From assembly GCA_964473355.1 (NCBI GenBank), contig CAYYOS010000084.1, positions 1-11,493 on the forward strand: a stretch of 11,493 nt of DNA. Reading direction: 5' to 3'. The stretch's first letter is position 1. Every line of letters starts with the position of its first letter. The translations under genes and the position numbers were made by a program. The stretch is from CAYYOS01 sp964473355. Lineage in GTDB: Bacteria > Pseudomonadota > Gammaproteobacteria > Burkholderiales > REEB80. This document shows, one piece after another, positions 1 through 6,146 of the stretch. Under the pieces are notes generated by a model. That model was not told where the DNA came from, did no database searches, and saw only the letters and a program-made list of their open reading frames with translations.

Positions 1-996
1 TGGTACGGCGATCAACATTGTGGCATACATAAAGAAGAGTTGACCCGCAGCCGGCATGCCTACCGTAAACATGTGGTGCGCCCAGACAATAAAAGAAAGA
101 ATTGCAATGGATGCCACGGCGTACACCATGGAGGCGTACCCAAACAATGGCTTGCGGGAGAAGGTTGGAATGATCTGCGAGATAATGCCAAAAGCCGGCA
201 AAATCATAATATAAACTTCAGGGTGTCCAAAGAACCAGAAAATATGCTGGAACATCACAGGATCGCCGCCACCAGCCGCGTTAAAGAAATGCGTATCAAA
301 ATGGCGATCCGTTAAAAGCATGGTCACCGCGCCTGCCAAAACCGGCATAACGGCAATCAACAAATACGCGGTAATAAGCCAAGTCCAGACAAACAACGGC
401 ATTTTCATTAAGCCCATGCCAGGCGCGCGCATATTTAGAATGGTAGTAATGATGTTTATTGCGCCCATAATGGAGGAAATCCCCAGAATGTGGACGGCGA
501 AGATTGTCATATCGGTGGAAATGCCGCCCTGTATCGATAGTGGGGGGTAGAGCGTCCAGCCCCCGGCAGCGGCGCCGCCCGGAACAAAAAATGAGGCCAG
601 CAACAACAGCGCGGCGGGTGGCAGCAGCCAGAAACTCCAGTTGTTCATGCGCGGAAAAGCCATATCCGGCGCACCTATCATCAGGGGCACTTGCCAGTTC
701 GCAAAGCCCACAAAAGCGGGCATGATGGCGCCAAAAATCATTACCAGACCGTGCAAGGTGGTTAGTTGATTAAAAAACTCGGGTTGCACAACTTGTAAAC
801 CTGGCATAAACANNNNNNNNNNGCGAATCAGCATTGCCATGCTGCCGGCGGCAAAAAACATAATCAAGCTAAACCATAAATAGAGGGTGCCGATGTCTTT
901 ATGATTAGTCGTGGTTAACCAGCCCATAATGCCAGGCGGACGGCCATGCCCGTGATCATCGTGGTGGTGGTCGTGGGCGTGTGCGGTGGTTTCCAT
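1..996 (-). CDS. ctaD: Cytochrome c oxidase subunit I, 3' part beyond the left edge
   Basis: This is the catalytic subunit of an aa3-type terminal oxidase in the inner membrane, which reduces O2 with electrons from cytochrome c and pumps protons. The 332 codons present cover the N-terminal two thirds; family members have about 530 residues. The start has a His/Asp-rich stretch (METTAHAHDHHHDDHGHG). A heme a ligand lies in TTLHG (about H81). The CuB site and cross-linked tyrosine are in HPEVY (H258, Y262), followed by the WAHHMFTVGM pair (H307, H308) and the start of the K-channel helix (YATMLIAVP). The ATG at 996 follows AGGAG by about 10 bases. ctaC lies 19 bp upstream on the same strand, so the two genes are surely one operon. 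A run of 10 N falls within codons 59-61 and keeps the frame. Family and start are seen directly; the oxidase type is inferred from the motifs. Confidence 0.97.
   Translation of the reverse strand, partial: METTAHAHDHHHDDHGHGRPPGIMGWLTTTNHKDIGTLYLWFSLIMFFAAGSMAMLIRXXXXFMPGLQVVQPEFFNQLTTLHGLVMIFGAIMPAFVGFANWQVPLMIGAPDMAFPRMNNWSFWLLPPAALLLLASFFVPGGAAAGGWTLYPPLSIQGGISTDMTIFAVHILGISSIMGAINIITTILNMRAPGMGLMKMPLFVWTWLITAYLLIAVMPVLAGAVTMLLTDRHFDTHFFNAAGGGDPVMFQHIFWFFGHPEVYIMILPAFGIISQIIPTFSRKPLFGYASMVYAVASIAILSFIVWAHHMFTVGMPAAGQLFFMYATMLIAVP
813..822. other. 10-base N gap inside ctaD
   Basis: Ten undetermined bases interrupt ctaD. On the minus strand the upstream side ends ...MAMLIR and the downstream side resumes with TG TTT ATG (x-L-F-M-P-G). 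Ten N plus TG make four codons, so the frame is kept. The family motif at this point is IRAELF, so the missing codons are predicted to encode Ala, Glu and the first base of a Leu codon. The gap length therefore looks real rather than arbitrary. Confidence 0.9.
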
Positions 997-1015
997 GGGT
1001 AATGCTCTCCTAAAA

Positions 1016-2140
1016 TTATTTACGTAGGGCTGTAATTTGTGCGGGTTGGACTAATTCCCCGGTTTTATTGCTCCAGGCGTTGCGCTCGTAGGTCACCACG
1101 GCGGCAATCTCTAAATCGGTAAGTTGCTTGGCAAATGCAGTCATGGCGGTACCCGGCTTGCCATTCATAACAACATCAATATGCGCCGCGACCGGGCCGG
1201 TGGTAAGTTTCGAGCCGTCTAAGCCGGGGAAAGTACCGGGGATGCCGGCACCATTGGCTTGGTGGCAGGCGGTACAATTTGCTGCGTATACTTTTTCACC
1301 CTGCGCACGCAATTCGTCCATCGTAAACACTTTGTTGGGGTCGACCGCGGTGGCGGCTACTTTAGCTTTTTGCGCGGTTAACCATGTCGCGTAATCGGCT
1401 TCTGATACGGCTTGCACCACAATCGGCATGAAGCCATGATCTTTACCGCAGAGTTCGGCGCATTGGCCGCGGTAGGTGCCTGGTTTGTCGGTTTTAAACC
1501 ATGCTTCTTTTATAAACCCGGGAATGGCGTCCTGCTTAACACCAAATTCCGGTACCCACCATGCGTGCAAGACGTCATTGGCGGTAATTAACAGACGGAC
1601 TTTTTTATTGATTGGAACAACTAAAGGATTATCAACTTCCAATAAATAGTGCGGACCTTTTTTGGCGGTACCCGCAATTTGGTCGCTAGGGGTAGAGAGG
1701 GTGCTAAAGTACTTGACGCCCTCATTCATGTGCTCGTATTCCCACTTCCACTGATAGCCGGTAACTTTGATACTCATGTCGTAGCCGGAGGGGTCTTTCA
1801 TCGCCAGTATGGTTTTGGATGCCGGATAAGCCATGCCGATTAAGATCGCAAATGGAATGACCGTCCAGAGGAATTCCACGGTCGTGTTTTCGTGAAAATT
1901 TGCTGCCTTATGGCCGGCGGCTTTGCGGTGCTTAATAATGGAATAAAACATCGCACCAAAAACCACAATGAATATGGCCAGACAGACCCAAAGGATGAGG
2001 GTATGCAGATCATAAATTTGTGTGGCAATTTCCGTGGACGGTAGCGGCAAGTTGTATGCGTATTCGCCACTGGCCAAAGCCGGAACGAGCGATATGGCAA
2101 CACTGCTTACGATTTTTTGGCCTAGCCCCTTTAATGACAT
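1016..2140 (-). CDS. ctaC: Cytochrome c oxidase subunit II with fused cytochrome c domain
   Basis: Subunit II takes electrons from cytochrome c through the binuclear CuA centre and passes them to subunit I. The 374 residues begin with a signal-like segment (1-24, ending near ALAS). Two membrane helices follow, about 45-68 and 88-108. A periplasmic cupredoxin domain carries the aromatic patch YQWKWEYEH (129-137) and all CuA ligands: H192, C227, E229, C231, H235 and M238. After a linker (about 255-275) comes a class I cytochrome c domain with CTACH (C289, C292, H293) and a probable axial Met333. This is the caa3-like or heme-c-fused layout. The ATG follows AAGGA by 7 bases. DUF2244 is 25 bp upstream and ctaD 19 bp downstream. 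The fused heme suggests that soluble cytochrome c can be bypassed or docked more efficiently, which is inference. Confidence 0.97.
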   Translation of the reverse strand: MSLKGLGQKIVSSVAISLVPALASGEYAYNLPLPSTEIATQIYDLHTLILWVCLAIFIVVFGAMFYSIIKHRKAAGHKAANFHENTTVEFLWTVIPFAILIGMAYPASKTILAMKDPSGYDMSIKVTGYQWKWEYEHMNEGVKYFSTLSTPSDQIAGTAKKGPHYLLEVDNPLVVPINKKVRLLITANDVLHAWWVPEFGVKQDAIPGFIKEAWFKTDKPGTYRGQCAELCGKDHGFMPIVVQAVSEADYATWLTAQKAKVAATAVDPNKVFTMDELRAQGEKVYAANCTACHQANGAGIPGTFPGLDGSKLTTGPVAAHIDVVMNGKPGTAMTAFAKQLTDLEIAAVVTYERNAWSNKTGELVQPAQITALRK

Positions 2141-2165
2141 TGCTAATTCCTTAAAATAAATTTTT

Positions 2166-2618
2166 TTAGAAAAATCGTGCCGGTCTGTCGCCCAGCAAAG
2201 TTTTTAATTTTCCCGCCAACGCTTGCCGACCCTCGCAATCCAGAAAACGGCCTACAGCAAGTTCGCTGCCATGGGAGCGAAGTACCAAGCGACAATTGTC
2301 GCTAACTACTTGAGCCCAATAACGATTAAACTCGTAAACATGGCATTGGTGGTTCGAGCAAATTTCAACCGTTAACGCCCTTTCGTTTACGGTTAGTCGC
2401 TCATAGTCGTTAACATGGGCGTTGATGTGGCAAAACGCCCATGCCAGCCCTATCAACTCCAGCCCCGCGAAGGGCACTACCGGCCACGCGCCCAGCCATA
2501 AAAAAAACAGCGCGATACCCAGTGAAACCAATGCTATAAAAGAAAAAACCAGCACCCGGCCAGTCGCGGATAACGAGTTGTTGGGCTTTGAAACAAGTGT
2601 AAAAGCCGGCTGAAGCAA
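2166..2618 (-). CDS. DUF2244 family membrane protein
   Basis: A 150-residue protein of the DUF2244 family, often found next to cytochrome c oxidase genes in proteobacteria; its biochemical role is not established. It has two close transmembrane helices (about 21-42 and 45-66, around the conserved LGAWPVVPFAGLELIGLAWAF stretch, residues 42-62). A soluble, beta-rich C-terminal part carries family-type elements YERLTV (72-77), a tryptophan at 101, LVLRSHG (111-117) and VGRFL (122-126). The only usable start is TTG: an in-frame TAA lies ten codons upstream, and no ATG or GTG occurs before conserved sequence. A weak GTAGG lies about 9 bases before it. It is the first gene of the oxidase unit, 25 bp ahead of ctaC, which suggests a role in oxidase assembly or membrane organisation (inference from context). 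Confidence 0.85.
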   Translation of the reverse strand: MLQPAFTLVSKPNNSLSATGRVLVFSFIALVSLGIALFFLWLGAWPVVPFAGLELIGLAWAFCHINAHVNDYERLTVNERALTVEICSNHQCHVYEFNRYWAQVVSDNCRLVLRSHGSELAVGRFLDCEGRQALAGKLKTLLGDRPARFF

Positions 2619-2937
2619 ATTATTCTGCCTACTTAAACCAACACATTAGCGCAGGCTATTTAGCCCCATGGCCTTAGTTTGGACGCCGAAAAACATAGTA
2701 CGCGTAAGGCAAAGCGGCGCAAACTTTGGTGCGATAAATTATCATAGACACGCCATTTTAGCAAGCTGGTCACCGCAAAGATGCTCATGCCTATTTAAAA
2801 TTCAGCGATTTAGCGAAATTAACCTTTTTAAGGTTCCGCAAAATTTGGGAAATCAGGGCGCTGTGCTGCCGACAAACGAGCGCCCGAATACCAGGTACAA
2901 TAGCAACCCCGAACTTTAGCCCGCAGCACTATTCCTC
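2619..2937. other. Divergent intergenic region between the oxidase operon and uup
   Basis: No credible gene is seen in these 319 bases. It should hold promoters for both the oxidase unit (minus) and uup (plus). A TACAAT hexamer at 2896-2901 is a fair -10 for uup, but no good -35 lies 16-18 bp before it. Two perfect inverted repeats occur: AACCTT-TTT-AAGGTT at 2821-2835, and a 7-bp GC-rich pair spanning 2856-2885. No convincing minus-strand promoter was found by eye. Confidence 0.6.
2856..2885. repeat. GC-rich inverted repeat upstream of the putative uup -10 box
   Basis: GGGCGCT (2856-2862) and AGCGCCC (2879-2885) are perfect reverse complements separated by 16 bases. The pair ends 10 bases before a TACAAT hexamer (2896-2901) and so lies where a -35 region would be. 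There is no T run after it, so it is not a standard terminator. An operator or a chance hairpin are both possible. Confidence 0.4.
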
Positions 2938-4836
2938 ATGCCTTTAATTCAACTTGATCGCGTTTCTTTAGCCTACGGCCACGTGCCCTTATTGGATCAG
3001 GTGGAGATGGTGCTGGACGGCGGGGATCGCGTGGGCCTTATTGGCCGTAATGGCACGGGGAAATCCAGCTTACTTAAAATTATTGCTGGTGAAGTTGCGA
3101 CGGACGACGGAAATATATGGCGCTCGCCCGGCATGCGCTGGGGTTACGTGCCCCAAGAGCCTCTTCTTGATGAGGCGCATACGATTTTTGAGGCGGTCGC
3201 GCAAGGTTTAGGGGCAGCCAGTGATTTATTGCTAGCCTATCATCACGTGGCACACGCAATGGGCGAGCCCGATGCGGATATTGAGGCACTGCTAGACGAA
3301 ATGCACGACTTGCAATCGCAACTGGATGCTTGCGACGGCTGGCGCATTAAGGGCCGAGTAGAAAGTGTATTAAGTCGTTTGAGCTTAGCTGAGGATACGC
3401 AAATTTCGACACTCTCGGGCGGCTTAAGAAAGCGCGTTGCGCTGGCCCGGGCTTTAGTTGCCGAGCCGGAGTTGCTTCTACTAGACGAACCCACCAACCA
3501 TTTGGACTTAGATTCCATAGAATGGCTCGAAGAAATGCTGCTGGCCTTTAACGGTAGCGTGGTGTTAATCACCCATGACCGGCGTTTTCTGGATCGTGTC
3601 TCCAATCGGATTTTTGAACTCGACCGGGGAAAGCTAACAAGCTTCAGTGGAAATTTTTCGGACTATCAAGTTAAGAAAGCGGAACTGCTGCAGATCGAAG
3701 CCCTGCACGGCGAAAAATTCGACAAAGTACTGGCCCAAGAAGAAGTGTGGATTAGGCAAGGCATCGCCGCTCGGCGCACGCGCAATGAAGGGCGTGTGCG
3801 CCGCCTAGAAGCGTTGCGCGCCGAACGTGCGCTACGACGGGAACGCTTAGGGCGCGTAAATTTAACCGTCGATGAAGGCCAGCGCTCCGGCAAGCTCGTG
3901 GCTGAGTTAGATCAAGTTAGCAAAGCCTTTAATGGCACACCCGTTATAAAACAATTTTCTTGCCGAATCATGCGCGGCGACAAGGTCGGTTTGATCGGGC
4001 CTAATGGGGCAGGCAAGAGCACCCTGCTTAAGTTAATTCTCGGTACCTTGCAGCCTGATCAGGGCACGGTGAATTTAGGTACTAAACTTAACATCGCCTA
4101 TTTTGATCAGCTGCGCGCGCAGTTAGATGAAAACGCCAGTCTCGTTGATACCATCAGCCAAGGCAGCGACTTCATAGAAATCAACGGCGCACAAAAACAC
4201 GTCATTAGTTATCTGGAAGATTTTCTATTTTCTCCCGCGCGGGCCCGCTCCCCCGTTAAATCATTGAGCGGCGGCGAACGCAATCGCTTACTCTTGGCAC
4301 GCCTATTTACCCGCCCCGCCAACGTCCTGGTATTAGACGAGCCTACTAACGATCTGGATATTGAGACCCTGGAACTGCTAGAGGCACTCTTGCAAGAATT
4401 TACCGGCACGGTGCTTTTGGTCACCCACGACCGCGCATTTTTAGATAATGTCGCAACTCAGGTCATTGCGTTTGAAGGCGGCGGAAAATTACAAGAGTAT
4501 GCGGGTGGTTACGACGATTGGCTGCGCGCCCGCCCAAAACCCAGCATGGCTGAAGAGAAAAAACCGGTGGTTCTTAAAACAAAACTAAAAGCTGCTCAGC
4601 CAAAATTGAGTCATACGGAATTACAGGAACTAAAAACTTTGCCGGATAAAATCGACGCCTTGGAAAAAGAGCAGGCCCAACTCACGGCGTCGCTGGCCGA
4701 TAGCGAGCTCTACCGTAACGACCCCAAAGCCGCGCTACGTTTACAAGAGCGATATACCGAAATAGAAAAATTGTTGCTCAAGACCCTCGCCCGTTGGGAA
4801 GATCTGGAAGCCAAACAGAAATCGCTGACGGGGTAA
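2938..4836 (+). CDS. uup: ABC-F ATPase Uup
   Basis: A soluble 632-residue ABC-F protein with two ATPase cassettes and no membrane domain; E. coli Uup is of nearly the same length. Cassette 1 has Walker A GRNGTGKS (36-43), signature LSGG (159-162), Walker B with D183/E184 in LLLLDEPTNHLD, and switch H213. An Arg-rich interdomain linker follows, about 245-315 (ARRTRNEGRVRRLEALRAE). Cassette 2 has GPNGAGKS (354-361), LSGGE (443-447), D467/E468 in LDEPTNDLD, and H498. The C-terminal 85 residues are Lys/Glu-rich and look like the coiled-coil DNA-binding domain of Uup (about 555-630). ABC-F proteins act on the ribosome; Uup has also been linked to transposon excision and DNA-structure stability. 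The ATG has no clear Shine-Dalgarno sequence within 15 bases. It converges on the permease remnant, leaving 75 bp between stop codons. Confidence 0.95.
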   Translation: MPLIQLDRVSLAYGHVPLLDQVEMVLDGGDRVGLIGRNGTGKSSLLKIIAGEVATDDGNIWRSPGMRWGYVPQEPLLDEAHTIFEAVAQGLGAASDLLLAYHHVAHAMGEPDADIEALLDEMHDLQSQLDACDGWRIKGRVESVLSRLSLAEDTQISTLSGGLRKRVALARALVAEPELLLLDEPTNHLDLDSIEWLEEMLLAFNGSVVLITHDRRFLDRVSNRIFELDRGKLTSFSGNFSDYQVKKAELLQIEALHGEKFDKVLAQEEVWIRQGIAARRTRNEGRVRRLEALRAERALRRERLGRVNLTVDEGQRSGKLVAELDQVSKAFNGTPVIKQFSCRIMRGDKVGLIGPNGAGKSTLLKLILGTLQPDQGTVNLGTKLNIAYFDQLRAQLDENASLVDTISQGSDFIEINGAQKHVISYLEDFLFSPARARSPVKSLSGGERNRLLLARLFTRPANVLVLDEPTNDLDIETLELLEALLQEFTGTVLLVTHDRAFLDNVATQVIAFEGGGKLQEYAGGYDDWLRARPKPSMAEEKKPVVLKTKLKAAQPKLSHTELQELKTLPDKIDALEKEQAQLTASLADSELYRNDPKAALRLQERYTEIEKLLLKTLARWEDLEAKQKSLTG

Positions 4837-4911
4837 AGGTGCGCTAGGCAAGAGTCTTAACCGCGAGGTTGTTCTTGTCGGTTTGTGACCAAAACCCTCC
4901 ATGTATTACAG
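4837..4911. other. Short convergent spacer between uup and the permease remnant
   Basis: This 75-bp stretch separates the uup stop from the stop codon of the permease remnant on the other strand. Only short imperfect stems are visible (for example AACC...GGTT near 4859-4870), none followed by a T run, so no intrinsic terminator is called. If the remnant is the original 3' end of the transporter operon, this is the ancestral downstream flank. Confidence 0.5.
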
Positions 4912-5235
4912 CTAACTACCCCGCCTAGCCAATCTTTTTTCCAATACCCGCGCCCAACCGCTCAAGCTAAAACAGAGCACAAAATACACTGCGGCCACGA
5001 AAAGAAAAATTTCAGCAGGATGCACTAGGCTGCGATTATTAACTTGCGTGGCGATGTGAGTGAGTTCGGAGACACCGACGATAAAAGCAAGGGATGTATC
5101 CTTAATCAGGGAGACAAATTGGTTGACGAACGATGGGATCATATTGCGCAGGCCTTGTGGCAGTACGATGTATGCCATCACTTGCCTCGAATTTATTCCG
5201 AGGGAAACCGCAGCCTGGAAAAATTGCGTCCGGCC
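4912..5235 (-). pseudogene. 3' remnant of the amino-acid ABC permease 2 gene
   Basis: This is a second, truncated copy of the end of the permease gene at 6147-6833. The stop codons match at 4912 and 6147, and the copies align without indels at an offset of 1235. Over 4912-5186 I count 11 differences in 275 bases. Ten are synonymous; the other changes Ser214 to Gly. Upstream of 5187 the match falls to about two thirds identity (AAVSLGINSRQVMAY against AAISTGLNSWQVMAY) and fades near 5235, where the reading frame is also disturbed. It covers roughly residues 129-228, from the EAA loop to the C-terminus, and lacks the first half of the protein. A GTG at 5181 could open a 90-codon frame, but an independent function is unlikely. 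The adjacent toxin gene overlaps its 5' part in another frame. Confidence 0.92.
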
Positions 5236-5717
5236 TGAATCGCTCGCCGTTCGATTTCGGCTGCTGATGCCAACCAGCTTTTTTGCTCTAAAAAAAGCAG
5301 ATAAGCGCGCGTGCTGATCTTGCGACAGTTATCGGGCAACAGAAAGCTGGCGCGGGCGATCTTGTGATCCTCGAACAGGAAAACACCCGTCTTTTGGGGT
5401 TGATTGAGGGCAAAATCATTCATCGTTTCTTGTATCGCCAGTTCGCCAAGACCCGATTTACGGGCAAGAATGGCTTCTGCGGTGAGCGTTTGCTGGTAAA
5501 GTTGGAAGGTTCGGGTGGTGCATACCGACACTTTGTTGCCTTTAACCCATCGGGTTATATATTCACTCGTCGGTGTTTGCTGGCGCGTCACTTCATGTAG
5601 CACCATATCGACGAGCAGCAGCGCCCAACCGGGCTTGAACAAGAGGTCGAGCGCATCCGCGTAAGCCAACGTAATGAGCGGCCCGGCATCGGGCAGCAGG
5701 ACTACGCGCGCAGACAT
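5193..5717 (-). CDS. PIN-domain protein, probable ribonuclease toxin (DUF3368-like)
   Basis: A 174-residue protein with the acidic pattern of PIN-domain nucleases: D10 in LLPDAGPLITLA, E42 in VLHEV, E92 in SGLGELAI and D117 in LFEDHKIA. The GxGE element and the ED-x3-AR segment resemble DUF3368-type PIN toxins of type II toxin-antitoxin modules, which cleave RNA using Mg2+ held by these acidic residues. The gene starts 12 bp after the stop of the antitoxin-like gene, so the two are probably cotranscribed. Its Shine-Dalgarno sequence is weak. The last codons (about FSRLRFPSE) and the TAA at 5193-5195 lie in DNA homologous to the permease remnant, read in another frame. The original C-terminus may therefore have been altered at the junction, although the catalytic core is intact. 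The family call is from motifs; toxicity and target are inferred. Confidence 0.8.
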   Translation of the reverse strand: MSARVVLLPDAGPLITLAYADALDLLFKPGWALLLVDMVLHEVTRQQTPTSEYITRWVKGNKVSVCTTRTFQLYQQTLTAEAILARKSGLGELAIQETMNDFALNQPQKTGVFLFEDHKIARASFLLPDNCRKISTRAYLLFLEQKSWLASAAEIERRAIQAGRNFSRLRFPSE

Positions 5718-5729
5718 AATGTCTTGTGC

Positions 5730-6077
5730 TTAAGCAGATAGCGAATTCAACTGATCGACCATGTTTCGAGTGACGGCGTCGGCTAGTCTCGGCATCGGCA
5801 GATGCGCCTGGGCCATCAACAGGAACAGGTCTTCCTCGCCGTCGATGCCCAATGATTGCATAGCCTCAGCGCCCGTGAGCTTTCCAAGGGAAAAATCGAG
5901 CAGAACCTTGAAGTTCTGATTGCCACTGGATTCTGCCGCCTCAAAGGTCTCGACCAGATGACGAAGCTCCGCGTTAAACAGTGCGTTGACCGAGGTATCG
6001 GTTTTAGCGGCGATGACCTTGGCACGCTTGAGCAGGTCGCGATCTACCGCGCCAGTAAAATTAACAGTGCTTGCCAT
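5730..6077 (-). CDS. Probable antitoxin, ribbon-helix-helix N-terminus with UPF0175-like C-terminus
   Basis: The protein has 115 residues from the ATG at 6077, which follows GGAG by 6 bases. A TTG four codons further upstream would also be in frame but overlaps that GGAG. Residues 2-46 fit a ribbon-helix-helix fold: a beta strand (STVNFTGAV), then DRDLLKRAKVIAAKTDTSVNAL and a helix (FNAELRHLVETFE). Residues about 57-100 (LLDFSLGKLTGAEAMQSLGI, then DLFLLMAQAHLPMP) resemble the helical segment of UPF0175 proteins, which commonly pair with DUF3368-type PIN toxins. It would bind the toxin and repress its own promoter, where repeated ACACAT boxes are present. It lies 12 bp before the toxin gene. 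The function is inferred from gene order, size, fold pattern and operator; the exact family was not confirmed. Confidence 0.75.
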   Translation of the reverse strand: MASTVNFTGAVDRDLLKRAKVIAAKTDTSVNALFNAELRHLVETFEAAESSGNQNFKVLLDFSLGKLTGAEAMQSLGIDGEEDLFLLMAQAHLPMPRLADAVTRNMVDQLNSLSA

Positions 6078-6093
6078 TATTTTCTCCAAATTA

Positions 6094-6124
6094 ACACATG
6101 ATTAAGTGTAACACATAAATGTGT
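6094..6124. promoter_or_regulatory. Repeated ACACAT/ATGTGT operator before the antitoxin gene
   Basis: ACACAT occurs at 6094-6099 and 6111-6116, with its reverse complement ATGTGT at 6119-6124. The last two form a palindrome with a 2-base spacer. A related AGTGT at 6105-6109 faces the first box. The cluster sits 17-47 bases upstream of the antitoxin ATG (minus strand), where a ribbon-helix-helix repressor normally binds. No clear -35/-10 pair was found, so the promoter itself is only presumed. Confidence 0.6.
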
Positions 6125-6146
6125 GTTGCATAGCCCCCCAACCAGT

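Noticed and set aside
40..725. Plus-strand ORFs within 1-725
   Set aside because: They lie antisense to ctaD, whose protein is plainly conserved.
2668..2919. 83-codon plus-strand ORF in the uup upstream region
   Set aside because: No recognisable protein pattern, no ribosome binding site, and it spans the probable promoter and inverted repeats.
4855..4885. Possible intrinsic terminator after uup
   Set aside because: Stems are only 4-5 bp and no T run follows on either strand.
4912..5181. 90-codon ORF from GTG at 5181 as an independent gene
   Set aside because: It is the tail of a permease without its first half or a ribosome binding site; better called a remnant.
5193..6146. Insertion sequence or integron cassette carrying the TA pair
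   Set aside because: No transposase, integrase, terminal inverted repeats or attC-like structure is visible; only the permease direct repeats bound it.
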